64,000 nucleotides of DNA from Adiantum capillus-veneris (taxonomy: Eukaryota; Streptophyta; Polypodiopsida; Polypodiales; Pteridaceae): positions 6,762,966-6,826,965 of the forward strand of contig CM043959.1 in the NCBI GenBank assembly GCA_014529385.2, written 5' to 3'. The notes beneath the pieces are model-generated. The model saw nothing but the letters and a program-made list of their open reading frames with translations, did no database searches and was not told where the DNA came from. Below are positions 12,586 to 24,069 of the stretch, piece after piece. Numbering within the stretch: the first letter of the stretch is position 1; each line of letters starts with the position of its first letter. A program made the translations under genes and the position numbers.

Positions 12586-13344
12586 CTACCTCGGGGGATC
12601 AAATTTATAGGAGTACCCCTCCATCTGTATGATGTAATCAGTAATGTACCCAAAAATATCGTCTTCAGTGTCAAAGACTCGGTTTTTGCGAGTGTACGCT
12701 GTTGGGTACCGATCCCTTATCCACCCTAGCAACCAAGGCAAAACAAAATCCAGCAAGTAAAACGGGTAATCGGTTCCTACTACCATGGGATCGTATGATC
12801 GGATTGCCATACAGTTTTCATAGTCATTTTTAAGAGACTTGTATCTACAATCATCTACAAGAATAGTGTTGCTGGCATCGTACTTCGGGTGCCTTGCCCA
12901 CAACGTCCGTAGCTTCTTCAGGAAAACGGGCTTATCGCCCATGTGTTTGGGCACAACCGGCACCTCCGACATACAGGCCCGCCATATTTCACAATCCTCT
13001 TGGGAGAGAATATCTGCTAATGCCAAATAACGAGGTTAGAGGTATGCGTAACATATGTCCTGCAACATTCAAAGCGGGCATGCTTTACCTGCAAAATATT
13101 TTTGCCTTCTATGGTTGGGGAAGCACACGTTCACCATGTGTAACAGTTTTTCCCTTCTACAGCAGGACCACAACACTAGGCTGGCTTTCTGTTTAAGCCG
13201 TAGGATGAACTGCTCTGCATCCGGCCTTACAAGACAAATTAAATTCCCTCCAAGATGGACTACCCGTGGCGTGTGCTCCTTTGGCAGGCACTCAAGTTCC
13301 TCGGGGATTTCGCTGCAGCTAGTTAGTAGCATGCCATTAAGATC
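12586..13344 (-). pseudogene. FCP1/NIF-type HAD phosphatase-like gene in the transposon
   Basis: Two exons, 13344-13089 and 13013-12586, are joined by a 75-bp GT...AG intron and read in one frame. Exon A begins at a HAD motif I-like DLNGML, then has GGNLICLVRPD and LVLWSCC (motif II region). Exon B has ILSQEDCEIW, DKPVFLKKL (motif III Lys) and NTILVDDCRYKSL (motif IV), ending at a stop after KFDPPR. This order matches the FCP1 homology domain, whose typical members remove phosphate from Ser/Thr, for example on the RNA polymerase II tail. The second Asp of motif I reads Asn, so activity is doubtful. An in-frame TGA lies a few codons upstream of DLNGML and no start codon is evident, so the N-terminus is missing or sits in an unseen exon. 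It is likely a host gene captured by the transposon. Confidence 0.7.
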
Positions 13345-13516
13345 CCGGGGGATTCACCATGGAAAACTTACCACACCACGTAAGTGCAAGGGAGGGGGTT
13401 TTTTCTACAAGTTGCATAAGCGTATAAGTTAGGGGTAGGCCCCCAGTAATTTATCTCCCAAGCTAAAAATTAAGGGAGGGGTATCATATTTAGGGGGGAG
13501 AGTGAGAAAAGGAAAC

Positions 13517-13819
13517 ATGAGAGGAAGTTTTTGTGTTTCAAAATCATGGCTTCCCAAAACATTCTGCCCTCAAACTTGTGAGTCAATAGCTACAAAGATA
13601 CATGCAAGAACTAACACTGCTTTGCATATAGTTCATTCATTGAGGGATGAAAGCTATAAAGAGTTTGTATAGATGCAAATTTACATGGAGAACCTAACAA
13701 AACTTCGTGACCATGTTTTTGGAGTAACAATTGGACGAATATCTAGAGTGCAGACTGAACGGGCACATAGTTTGAACGTCAAACTAAGACACATTGAGGG
13801 TACATCTAGTTATCAATAG
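13517..13819 (+). pseudogene. short coding-like remnant, unknown
   Basis: A frame from ATG at 13517 stays open for about 100 codons, broken only by TAG at 13670-13672. It contains stretches such as ESIATKIHARTNTALH and RDHVFGVTIGRISRVQTERA, which look like normal protein sequence. I do not recognise the family. It lies inside the inverted-repeat segment, divergent from the FCP1-like gene. It may be an exon remnant or a chance open frame. Confidence 0.3.
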
Positions 13820-15859
13820 AAGGGGTTACTTAGTACGTTGCCAATCACTATGCTACACGCTCTTTGACTATTTTTACTCAGTTGGATCATGTAAGACGTA
13901 ATTTTATATGTAAGATAGGGGTATGATAGTTTTTTGCATGGATTGTCGTATAAGCGTAGAAAGGGGGGTCATATTCCCTAATATGAGTCGTATATAGGGG
14001 TTTTATCAAAGTTGTCCGCTCGCATGTGGCGTCCCGTTTTGTATATAGAGTGAATCCCCTGGGATTAAGATTAAGCACAATCATCCGCCCGCGTCTAGCA
14101 GCCACATCAGGCTGCAACAATGTGCTTGCCGGTGTCTCGTCTAGCCACCAACTTACTACAGCACCAACAAACATAATGAGTGGGGATAAATACACAGTGC
14201 AAACATCATATCTAGAACAGAAAACTGGTCCAAAAACTACCAAATTTGGTACTGTATTGCACAAGTGATAAGGACTATCCGAAATCGCAAGTTCAAGAAG
14301 TACCAAACAATTGGTACTGTAATAGTGGACAGACGTGCACCCAAGTTCAACAGTACCAAAAAGTACCAAATTTGGTACTGTAATGCACATATAGTGAGGA
14401 CAACTGAAACAGTAATGTAACGAAAGGTAACATACCAACACAGAAACTAGACAGAGAGAACAGATAAAGCTCAGGGCCAAAAAATCAAGTTGACTCAATC
14501 ACTAAAACGCACAAAGTGCGGAATACAATAGATTCTCACTGGCTACAGTTTGCATGCACGGGATAATTGATCACGGGCGCGATTGCGCTTCTTTCTCTGC
14601 AAACAGAAAAGTTCCTGCAGGGTCACGGAATCAGGGGAATCACCTCTCCGCTTCGAAACAGAATCGACAGTACTAGAGTCAACGCCCCCATCGGTGCTGT
14701 CCACAACAGTATCGTTCGCAAGTACTTCTTCCTGCTCATCCTCGGCCTCCCTCCGATCTTTGTTGCCTTCTGACCCCTCTTTGACCTCCCCTTCACTCCC
14801 CTTTGTGGTTTCCACCCCCTCCCCAACACCCCCCTTTGTGGGTTCTTCCTCTCCCTTCTTGGCCGTTGCTTCATCGAGCTTTGTGTTGGCAGCATCCTGG
14901 CTTTCCTCCGCATCCAGCTCCACAACAACAGGGACTTTACCTTCCTCCTTGTCCTTGGTCTTTTTACCATCTCTGGCCTCCTCCTCAATTTTACTTTCGC
15001 TGTCACCTGTCTTTTTATCATCTCTGGCCTCCTCCTCACTTTTACTTTCGCTGTCACCTATTGCCTCACATCTTTGTACTGTCACATTGTCTTTCCCTAC
15101 AGAATTACCTTGCTTCAGATCGTGGAGAACATCTGATATCTCCCTGTCACCTCATCCATGTCCCATATTCGACTTGCAGCCGACTTTGTGGCGTGCTGGT
15201 CAGCAACTGCAGCATCCTGCTCCTCTGCAAACACAAAGAAAGATAGCACATACTTACTTGTATGAAAACCTCACTGAGTTGCAAGTGCGCATATGTATTC
15301 AAAAATGTACACATACTTACTCTTGACAACTTGAAGCCCACTGGCCCAGGACTTTGCCAAATCAGAGATTACCATATTACAACCCGGCTTGACACACTGA
15401 TCCTTGCTTTGTAATAGAGCATTGAAGCACAAGGGATGATACTGGTGTCGGCACTCTAGCATGAAGGTTCCGACTACATGTGCGCGCTCCAAGGGCTCAC
15501 CGCATGCAACACACATACCAAACACCGGGATCACATTTACCGAATCATTAACATGGGGCCTAGGATATAGTAGGAACCTCTTCCCAAGCTTGATATCAGA
15601 AAACATCTCCTTCACAAATAGGGTATGCTCTTGACCTTCCTTCCATTTTTTCTCCAGAGTGTCATACTCAGCCTGTTGACAACCAGCGGTCCCAATTAGT
15701 TTCAAAAACTACCAAGAAGTCATACCGAGACTGGTACATCTAAGTACTTGTACTATGAAACACAGAACCCGAACTACCAAAACCACCAAAACTACCAAAC
15801 TCGGGAATCATATAGTACCAAAAACATATAAATACCCTCAATGCAGAACTAAACTACCC

Positions 15860-16560
15860 AAACCTTATCAAAACTACCAAAACCCACTTTTTGCAGCACT
15901 TTCAAATAGTACCTAAAAGTACCAAAACTACCGAAATCAAACTACCAAAAGCCACTTTTTGAAGCACTTTCAAATAGTACCTAAAAGTACCAAAACTACC
16001 AAAATCAAACTATTAAACAAGCTTTTTGCATCACTCTCAAATAGTACCTAAAAGTACCCAAAACTATCAAAATTAAACTACTAAACAAGCTTTTTGCAGC
16101 ACTTTCAAATAGTACTTAAAAGTACCCAAAACTACCAAAATCAAACTACCAAACAAGCTTTTTGCAACACTTTCAAATAGTACCTAAAAGTACCAAAACT
16201 ACCAAAATTGAACTACCAAACCCACTTTTTGCAGCACTTTCAAATAGTACCTAAAAGTACCAAAACTACCAAATCAAACTACAGAAGCCACTTTTTGCAG
16301 CACTTTCAAATAGTACCTAAAAGTACCAAAACTTCCAAAATCAAACTTTCAAATAGTACCAAAACTACCAACACTACCAAAGAAACACTTTTTGCAGCAC
16401 TTTCAAAAACTACCAAAACTACCAAAACTACCAAAATTACCAAAATCAAACTACCAATTACACTTTTGCAGCACTTTCAAATAATACCTAAAAGTACCAA
16501 AGCTATCATAATAAAACTACCATAACACCTTTTGCAGCACTTTCAGAAAGTACCTTAAAG
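15860..16560. repeat. 67-68 bp intronic minisatellite
   Basis: About ten tandem units lie inside the minus-strand intron 16826-15673. The word 'cttttt gcagcactttcaaa' recurs with starts near 15887, 15955, 16022, 16090, 16158, 16225 and 16291, giving periods of 66-68 bp. Each unit carries 'agtacctaaaagtaccaaaa' plus several 'ctaccaaa' words. Later units (16388, 16463) are less regular. Confidence 0.9.
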
Positions 16561-16635
16561 TACCAAAACTTCTTCATAGTACCAAAAATACCAAACCATA
16601 AGACAGAAGGAAACCATAAACTAGCTAGAATAAAA

Positions 16636-16815
16636 ACAGTTCTACCATGAGTACCTAATACTACCAATCCCACCAAACCAAGCATAAACAGTTCTATCAA
16701 AGGTACCTAACACTACCAATCCCACCAAACCAAGCATTAACAGTTCTACCAAAGGTACCTAATACTACCAATCGAACCAAACCAAGCATAAACAGTTCTA
16801 CCAAAAACTCCCAAA
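16636..16815. repeat. 52-bp intronic tandem repeat
   Basis: Units starting acagttct at 16636, 16688, 16740 and 16792 are spaced exactly 52 bp apart. Each contains 'ggtacctaatactaccaatc' and 'caccaaaccaagcat'. The repeat lies at the 5' end of the same intron as the 67-68 bp minisatellite. Confidence 0.9.
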
Positions 16816-17829
16816 ACTACCACCACCTGTTGCTCTAGAATCTCCTTGTCGAGCAATGACGTATCTTCACTGATTCCGTATCGACGTAGCATCCTTCGAT
16901 TGGCAGCCAAATCAGCTTCTATCAAATTGATCTTTGCGTCATCGCCAGTGTTGGCCTCTCTCAGTGTTTCCAGTTGGGTCTCATATTCCTTGATGTCGTC
17001 CATAATATGCTTGACAAGTTTATTGAAACCCTCTGCCCTCAAGAGTGTTTCCTTCTTCGGCTTCAGAGACATTGTCAGCTCTTTCAGCCTATCGGCTACC
17101 CCGACACATGTCCGAGAGACTCTCCCAACCATAGCTTCAAGGTCCTCAATATAATCAGGTGTCTTCTCCTCATGAAGCTGTGGGGGGACTTTCTGTGTAG
17201 GGGGCATACTATCGACTGGCGTAAGTCGAGGCTTCTTGGTATTTGACGGGTGGCCTCCTTGGGACACATCGTTTGCCTTTCACCAATTCTCAACCTTCTT
17301 TTCCAAGCCTCCTGGTCGGGAGGAACACATGTTGAGTACACTCTCACCAAACCTGGCCCATGCAACCCTATGGCCCGCAGGGTCCTTTGTGGCTGCATGA
17401 CACTTCTCATATGCAAAATAGCGGGCAAATTTTGTAGTGATCTCCCCACATGATGGTGGGGCTTGGTACACCTTATGAAACAGGAACGTGCATTCATCTT
17501 GAAGCCGTGGCTGCACGTGATTTAAGTAAATCTTTGTCTTCTTCTGGCTGGAATGCCTGAATACAGTGAGCCACTGGTTATCGGGGATGTCATCTTCTGT
17601 AAGATCCTTTGGCAGCACCCCCTCCATGCTCAAACCATACTCATCATGAAGCTCTTGTGCTGTATAGCAGAACTTTGTCAAGATAGGGTACTCCTCCATC
17701 TTGTTTTTTCCTGCGATGTGGAAACAACACGCAAGTAAAGACATGCCCTCATTATATGTCTCATTTCAGTTGTGCAAAACAAAACACATGGAATGAAATG
17801 AATGTATGTCATTCAGGTGACAATTGCAA

Positions 17830-17925
17830 AATTCAGTTGTGTACAAAGCCAATTTTGGTTGTGGTTAGTATCAAATTTGGTACTGGTTAGTACCAAATTT
17901 GGTACTAACCAAATTTGGTTATGCT
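17830..17925. repeat. clustered TTTGGTACTGGTTAGTACCAAA palindromes in first intron
   Basis: Three overlapping GTACCAAATTTGGTAC-type words occur in the intron 18203-17711 of the minus-strand gene. They are the same word that fills the other introns of the element. Confidence 0.7.
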
Positions 17926-18438
17926 GACATCCCTGCTGAGCTTCAACTTTGTGCTATGCTCATGCACAACATATACTGATTTTTGCACTTGCATGCATGC
18001 AAGTTAGCAATCTAAAGAGCAGCTTATACATGTAACTTTCCTAAACCCTAAATTCCTAAGAAGATCCCAAACATGCACATGTACTTGCTGCATGCAAAAA
18101 AAGCAAATACAGACCTCATCAGATAAAAGACATGCAGAAGCTTGCATGCATGGAAAAGAAAATGGTAAATCACCAGAAAACGCACAGCTCTCATAGCACC
18201 TACCTTTAGATGTTGTAGATGACCGTGGAGTCTCATCATCGGCAAAAAGAGGCCCAAGCTTAAATGAAGTCTCCATGGACACAGCAGGTTTCTCCCTCTC
18301 CACAAAGGAGGCCCCCTTGCTAGCCCTCGTATTTGGGGTGTCGATGTTCCGAGGGGATTTTGCATCCATTGTCCTCTTCTTCTTTTTCCCATTGTTTGGT
18401 GACGCTTTGGCTGCTGATTTCCTCGCTGGCGTCCTCAT

Positions 18439-18763
18439 CTTCCTGATTGTGAGTAGCCGGGGAGCTTGTTACCTGCAACTGTAGTGGTTTGCAGAAGGCG
18501 ATGTAGTAAGAGAGCAAGGCAGAAGCTGGAAAATGTGTTGAGAAACTGTGCCACTCACAAACGCAGTCTGTGATGGGACTTTTGGCACGGCTTCAAAACA
18601 TCACTCCCATTACTTATTGCCCCACCCACGTTTTCTTTCACGAAAAGTTTAAATCATACAAATTTCCCTCCTACCATTCTTTAACATAGATGAAAAAAAA
18701 GGTTCCCTCCAAAGTGTGGACATATGTAGAAGTACCAACCAGGTAGAAGCAAAATAGGTCCTT
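18439..18763. other. right shoulder of the transposon
   Basis: This is probably the upstream region of the minus-strand gene whose start codon is at 18436-18438. I see no coding potential on the plus strand. A GTACCAA word near 18732 is the only repeat recognised. Confidence 0.45.
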
Positions 18764-18793
18764 TTTTTGTACCACCAAACCATGCTTTCACCC
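18764..18793 (-). repeat. right terminal inverted repeat
   Basis: These 30 bp end ...CATGCTTTCACCC and are the inverted partner of 6863-6892. They are followed by GTCT at 18794-18797, after which PPR sequence resumes with 'aggatgtcgtctcttgg'. Confidence 0.9.
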
Positions 18794-19490
18794 GTCTAGG
18801 ATGTCGTCTCTTGGAATGCAGTGATTGCAAGCTATGTGCAACATGGTTAGGGCCAAGGAGCTTTGGTCGTTTTTCAGCGGATGCGAATCAAGGGTGTCTC
18901 TCCACCAAATGCAATCACATAAAATCTGGGCTGTTTTCACTTGATGCAAAGCAAAGGTGTCTCCTCAAATGCATGGTGTCTCATGGAGTGCACTCATTGC
19001 GGGATATGCCCAACAGGTCAGGGTCAAGAAGGTCTGGGCTGTTTTTGGCGGATGCGAAGTGAGGGTGTCTCTCTAGATGCAATCATATACGCTTGCATCT
19101 TCAAGCTATGGGCTATTTTGGGCAGATGAAAAGCGAGGGTGTCTCTCCAGATGCAATCACATATGCTTTCATCTTGAAGTTATGGGTTATGTTCGATGAG
19201 GGTGTCTCTCCATACGCTTGGCCAAGGATGTTTTTGGTAGATGCAAAGGGAGGGTGCCTCTCCAAATGCAATCACATATGCTTTGGGCTGTTTCCGGTGA
19301 ATTTGAAGCAAGTGTGTCTCTTAAGATGCAATGTTGTCTCAAGGAGTGCATTGGTTGCAAGATATGTCTATGGTTGTGTATGTCCTAAATTTTGCATATA
19401 TCAAATATTAGCGTGGCTGTCAAGTTTTTGAAGGGTAATGGCATGTGTGAGGGTCGCTTTGAGTGTGGGTGGATGAATGCCAGAGCGAAG
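18794..19490 (+). pseudogene. decayed PPR repeat array, right part
   Basis: PPR-derived sequence resumes immediately after the transposon's GTCT duplication. It starts with 'aggatgtcgtctcttggaat' (DVVSWNA), then follows the same module order as 4730-5440, down to the 'gcatatatcaaatatt' segment near 19395. It ends where a (GT)n tract begins. It carries the same kind of frame breaks as the left part. Confidence 0.85.
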
Positions 19491-19499
19491 AAGCAACTT

Positions 19500-19620
<121 letters not shown>

Positions 19621-21085
19621 CATAGAGACATTTGAAAGCAATAATAGAGAAATGAGAGAGATATATGTACTCATGAGTGAGCTTGCAAAATCGTATAAGA
19701 TTGCCATTTGAGAGAGAGAGAGAGAGCAATGTGGGGGGTGGCTATTGTCAAACATCGTCAGCTTTAATTTGAAAGCGCAACATCTTCAACTCAACTCTCT
19801 CTATTTTATGTCAAACTACGTTAAAATGGCATGTTGGTTTTGCGAGGCTGGAGCCAGTGTCATGTCTTGCTCCATGTTTGGAGTTTGAACTTTGAAGCTA
19901 GGTCCCCCCCCATCGCCCCCCCCCCCCGTCACGTGACACATCCAACCCTATGTGTCCGTGGACAAGCTACAGCATGATTAGGGTTCAGTCAGTCCAGTCA
20001 GTCTAGATTTAGAAGTGATGTGGCACTTTTGTGAGTCTATTCGTAGACCGTGCATGCCCAGTCACTTAGTGTAGATGCATATCCTCTGGTTGCACACAAC
20101 ATGATCATCAGTATTCCCGTCAGAATCCATTACAATCAGGGGATTTTCCCAATGATTTTAGCCTATTTTCCCTATTTTTGACATTTTTCACTTATAATTT
20201 TTAAGTGACTTCCCAACAAAAGTAGGTAGGGCAATTTTGCTAAGTTAATATATAAGAGAACCCGAGTTAGCACTAAATGGCAAAAGAGGCAACAGGAGCT
20301 CCCGCTCAACAGGCACCTTCTCAGCAAGAACCCTGACGTTTTGGTTTTCCCTCATCGCCCACACCCTCATTTGCCTAGCATTTTCTGTCCCTAGCAGATC
20401 TCCACCGCAAGCCGACATCAAGCCTAGCGTTTTGATTCATTGGCATCACCCCTAGCCCCGGCATGTCAGTCCCTTCATCGCCAGCACCCCCAGGAAGGCC
20501 AACGTTTACTAATGCTACAACAGCCCTCAGCGTTTTTGGTTTTCAGCCCTTGTTGCAACAAATGCAACAGCGTTTTCAGCTTTGAAGACGATAGCAGATT
20601 CAGCCCTAGCCACATGCAGAAGACCCCCATTTTCAGCCCTCAAAAAGGCAGCCAAAACAGTTATTTTCAACCACCCAAATAGCCCAAAGATTAGCAGATT
20701 TTCAGCAGTTAGAAGACCACAGATTTCAGCCCTAAAGTCGTCGTCGTCGTCATCCCCGTCGTCGTCATCGGCATAGTCCCAAGTTGCATCATTCCATTGC
20801 ATCCGTATTGTACCACTTTGTGCAATCAATAAGTAGACCACTCTCGCCGACGAGAGTGGGGACTTCGGAGGAGGGTTTTACAACGTCTCTGGTGTCATAT
20901 CTCTCTTCTCTCTATCTCTCAGTCTCATACACTTGCATGCATAGTGTCCATTCACTTTGTTTGTGATCATAGCATTCTCTCATTAAGAACAGAAGGCTCT
21001 ACCTTCCATAAGAACAAAAGGAACCTTGAGCACAGTTCGGCAGCAATCTATCTTGATCAAGCGCAAATAGTCATTCCGCTGACAC
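19621..21085. other. unrecognised spacer
   Basis: No gene or repeat family was recognised. There are a C-rich run at about 19905-19927 and a (GTC)n-like patch at 20738-20770. Scattered 'cagccct' and 'ttttcagc' words near 20525-20730 hint at an old repeat. A short inverted repeat 'ctctcgccgacgagag' lies near 20840. Open frames here are short and biased. Confidence 0.45.
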
Positions 21086-21370
<285 letters not shown>

Positions 21371-21499
21371 ACATACCAATGGTAAGAGCGATCGAGGCCC
21401 GCCGATAGGTGGGTCGCACGGCTAGTTATAAGGTGGGGTAGCTTGGCAGCCTTTCCTATCCCTTTTTGTGGGTATTTTAGGGCCTTGAATATGTGCATG

Positions 21500-23826
21500 T
21501 TAAATATTATACGGTGGGGTAGCTTGGAATCCTTTGGCTTTTCCTTTTTCTTGGTGTTTTAGGACCTTGAATATGTGCATGCATACATTTCTTCAAGAAG
21601 TCTTTGAGTTGCACCTCAATATATGCGGTTTCTCTCATGTCTCTGGAAAAGGTTGAGTGGAGGTTCCATGCATAGTTGATTATTTCAAAAGGTTTTTTGA
21701 ACCTTTTAACTATACCTTGTGGAGCCTTGACCTTGGTACCACTTATAAAGTAATTATTGGAAATGCCCATTTTTTAGGGAGGCATAACTTCAAGGGGTAA
21801 AATGTGGTTGTGTGTTTGTGTGTGATAGAGAGAGGGCCTCCTCCACCCACACTAGGATAGTAATCCGTTCGTTTTGGGGGCCTAGTGCCCTCCAAGTTTT
21901 AGACAGTCCAAGATCATGAGGTGATGCCAAGTATGTGAGGATGTTGCACATTCTTTCAGAAATCTCCTAACAAGTCTCCATAGCTTGGCTCTCTCAAAAC
22001 CATTTTGACAAAAGGCATTAACAAGTGCTTTAATGTCTTGTGTGGCTTCAAATGGATGTGAGTTGCAAAAACGTATGGGCTTGCGCTGGGAGATAATGAC
22101 TTTGTGGGTCCAATTCGATGGTCTATTGCTTGACCTCTTTTCTTTATGTACTTGATGGGAGTGCATGGTAGAAAATCTTTCTTCTTTGCTAGGTGTCTAA
22201 TGTATTGCCCCTTTATGATGGATAGTTGTAGGTTCAAAAAATTTGTACTATCTATCTCCTTTTTCTACCTCAATAGTGAGGCAACTAGGGTAGATCCTTT
22301 GGTGTTCCATAAAGTAAGATGTATCTTCAGAATTGATGAGTAGGATGTCATCAAAGTATCTAAAGGGTATCCCTAGCTTAGATAGGATGGGGAGTGGGCT
22401 AGGGGAGGTAAGAGTTCTGGCTAGTAATTCAAATTCAAGAGAACGCAAGTAGAGGCTACACCATAAAGGTGAGCAAGCCAAGCCCATAGGGATCCCATTG
22501 ACTTGTCTATAAACATTTCCTTGGCATTGTATGTACATGTTATTGTCAACCACGTGTATAGTGTAATGACCTCTAGAAGATTGAAAGATAATCCATTCTT
22601 GTAGGGTTGTGAAGACCAAGTCCCCTCAATGCATTGAGATTAAAATTTTCTAAAAGATACTAAATCTCCATGAGTGGATGGGAAGGCATGTTTGATTATC
22701 TTGTCTAGATGATGTATTAGGCCATGTTCTTCTAAATGAGGGATGTTTTCATAACACCTCTTTATGTCATCTGAGAAGAGGGAGTGAGCATGTATTGGTA
22801 GATTGAGTATGCAATCATAGATGGAGTCCACTATCCACCAAGATTTGAGGTGTATGTTATGGCAAAGTAGAGCCTTTTGGTTTAGGCTTCTAGATCTCTC
22901 CTTAAGTGTGGGAATGCAAGTTTTTAGGATGTAGCTCATGAGTAGAGAGATTTCCAAATAGCAACAAAAGGAGCCACAAGTACATCAGTCTAAATGTAGA
23001 CTGATGTATCTTATAGATGGTTGTGATATATGGGAGAGAAGGGTGAAGAGGGGTCAAAAGTGGAGATAGGAAAGGGTGGATTAAATTCATTGTGCTTTTC
23101 ACATCTCCTTCTCAATAAATTGAAATCAGACCCTTGAAGTCTCTTCTTTGCCTCATTTGTAATATATTTTTTTGCATATAAGTATCCGATTGTTGGAAGC
23201 CTTGTCCAAGCAAGTTATGACGTACGTCTTCTTGACAATTTCAATCTCATTTGTGATGTTAGGATGAGGTTGATGTTGCCTTTTCATGGGTAAGTGTTTG
23301 AGGCAATATTCATAGAGTAGTTGAGAAACTTCATGAGATGAGAGATGGGGGGGAGGATTATGCATCCCACATCAATAAGAGAAGTTAAGACATGATCCAA
23401 TTGATAAAATGCTTGGACTACATGGGGGGGTTTGGAGGGTATGTGCCACAAGCCTTGCTTGCAAATTTTGGCAAGTGATGGACTCAAAAAAGCATTAAAA
23501 TCAGTAGTAAGTAAGTGACCTTTATCAAAGTCAATCCCACTAGCATCAAATGGGCAAAAGCACTCATGTTCCTTATGAGAGGTGAAAACCTCTTTTGCAT
23601 TACATAAGGTGACTTTTAGAGGAGGGTCAAAAGACCAACTAAACATGCATTCATCCCAAAGGGTTGTGGTGATGATGCAAAGACCAAAAAAGAACAAGCT
23701 AAAAATCTTCTAAGATTTTCAAGATACATTAAGGGGTTAACAAGGTGGATAGGTATGAAGACCCCTCTTGTATTTCCTCTTGGAGTTAAGGGAAGTCTCC
23801 CATGAAGATCTCTTTTCACCTATGTC
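21500..23826 (-). mobile_element. decayed Penelope-like retroelement, RT-containing part
   Basis: Read on the minus strand, fragments in several frames give the reverse transcriptase blocks in order. They are ILKKG-like KQGLWHIP (about 23450), VITCLDKASNNRILICKK (about 23200), PYITTIYKIHQSTFR (about 23020), FSDDIKRCYENIP (about 22760; catalytic Asp region), QVNGIPMGLACSPLWCSLYL (about 22470) and FRYFDDILLIN (about 22345). The GIPMGxxxSP and YFDD pairing with a KIHK-type block is characteristic of Penelope-like elements. Frames change between blocks and stops are present, so it is dead. No GIY-YIG endonuclease was recognised downstream. The upstream part continues beyond the copia insertion, at 28967 and above. 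Confidence 0.75.
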
Positions 23827-24055
23827 TGTTGGAATTAGGGTTGCAGAGAAACACACACACAGCTTGGAGAAGACAAAGGAAGCTCAAGGCACACAATAGA
23901 GAGTGTGTTACTTAGTGTGCAATGGAAAGATAGATAGCCCTAGAGTGATGGGTGTATATATAATGCACGGGGGAAAAAACCTCCTAAAGAGGGAAAAAAT
24001 GCCCCGGCGGTCCTAGTGTGTCCACACACATCACTACCACATGTATATGGTAACA
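23827..24055 (-). repeat. copia 3' LTR
   Basis: This 229-bp LTR runs from tgttggaatta to ggtaaca on the plus strand. It is preceded on the minus strand by the polypurine tract ending at 24056. Confidence 0.95.
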
Positions 24056-24069
24056 AATCCCCCCTGGAG

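Larger units (their letters stand above)
11745..14526. repeat. inverted-repeat-bounded internal segment of the transposon
   Basis: About 250 bp at 11745-12000 are found again in inverted orientation at about 14285-14526. Both arms start gtattccgcac and include 'gtcaacttgattttttggcc', 'gttggtatgttacctttc' and the 'gttgaacttgggtgcacgtc' repeat. The arms enclose the FCP1-like gene and a coding-like remnant. They could be the ends of a smaller element nested in the big one, or 3' ends duplicated when a second transcription unit was captured. No target duplication was recognised. Confidence 0.75.
14543..18438 (-). pseudogene. five-segment transposon gene with RING-H2-like motif
   Basis: Splice sites join 18438-18204 (basic N-terminus MRTPARKSAAKASPNNGKKK), 17710-16827, 15672-15321 and 15224-14543; the first three junctions keep the frame. 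The second segment holds a region reading HDEYGLSMEGVLPKDL and a predicted coiled coil (about 17100-16860). TGA at 17280-17282 interrupts it in frame. The third carries CVACGEPL...CRHQYHPLC...CVKPGC, a C-x2-C...C-x-H-x2-H-x2-C...C-x4-C pattern resembling a RING-H2 finger. The last segment is strongly acidic (Glu/Asp/Lys-rich) with a basic end (RKKRNRARDQ), and an apparent frameshift lies near 15147. I cannot name the protein. It could be an accessory transposition factor or a captured host gene. It converges with the transposase gene. Confidence 0.65.

Noticed and set aside
15860-16815. Regular 52-bp and 68-bp repeats as CRISPR-like or centromeric satellite
   Set aside because: They lie inside an intron of a transposon gene, are only about 1 kb in total, and have no spacers.
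20738-20775. gtcgtcgtcgtc run as part of a coding exon
   Set aside because: It is a short trinucleotide repeat with no supporting frame, splice sites or homology that I could see.
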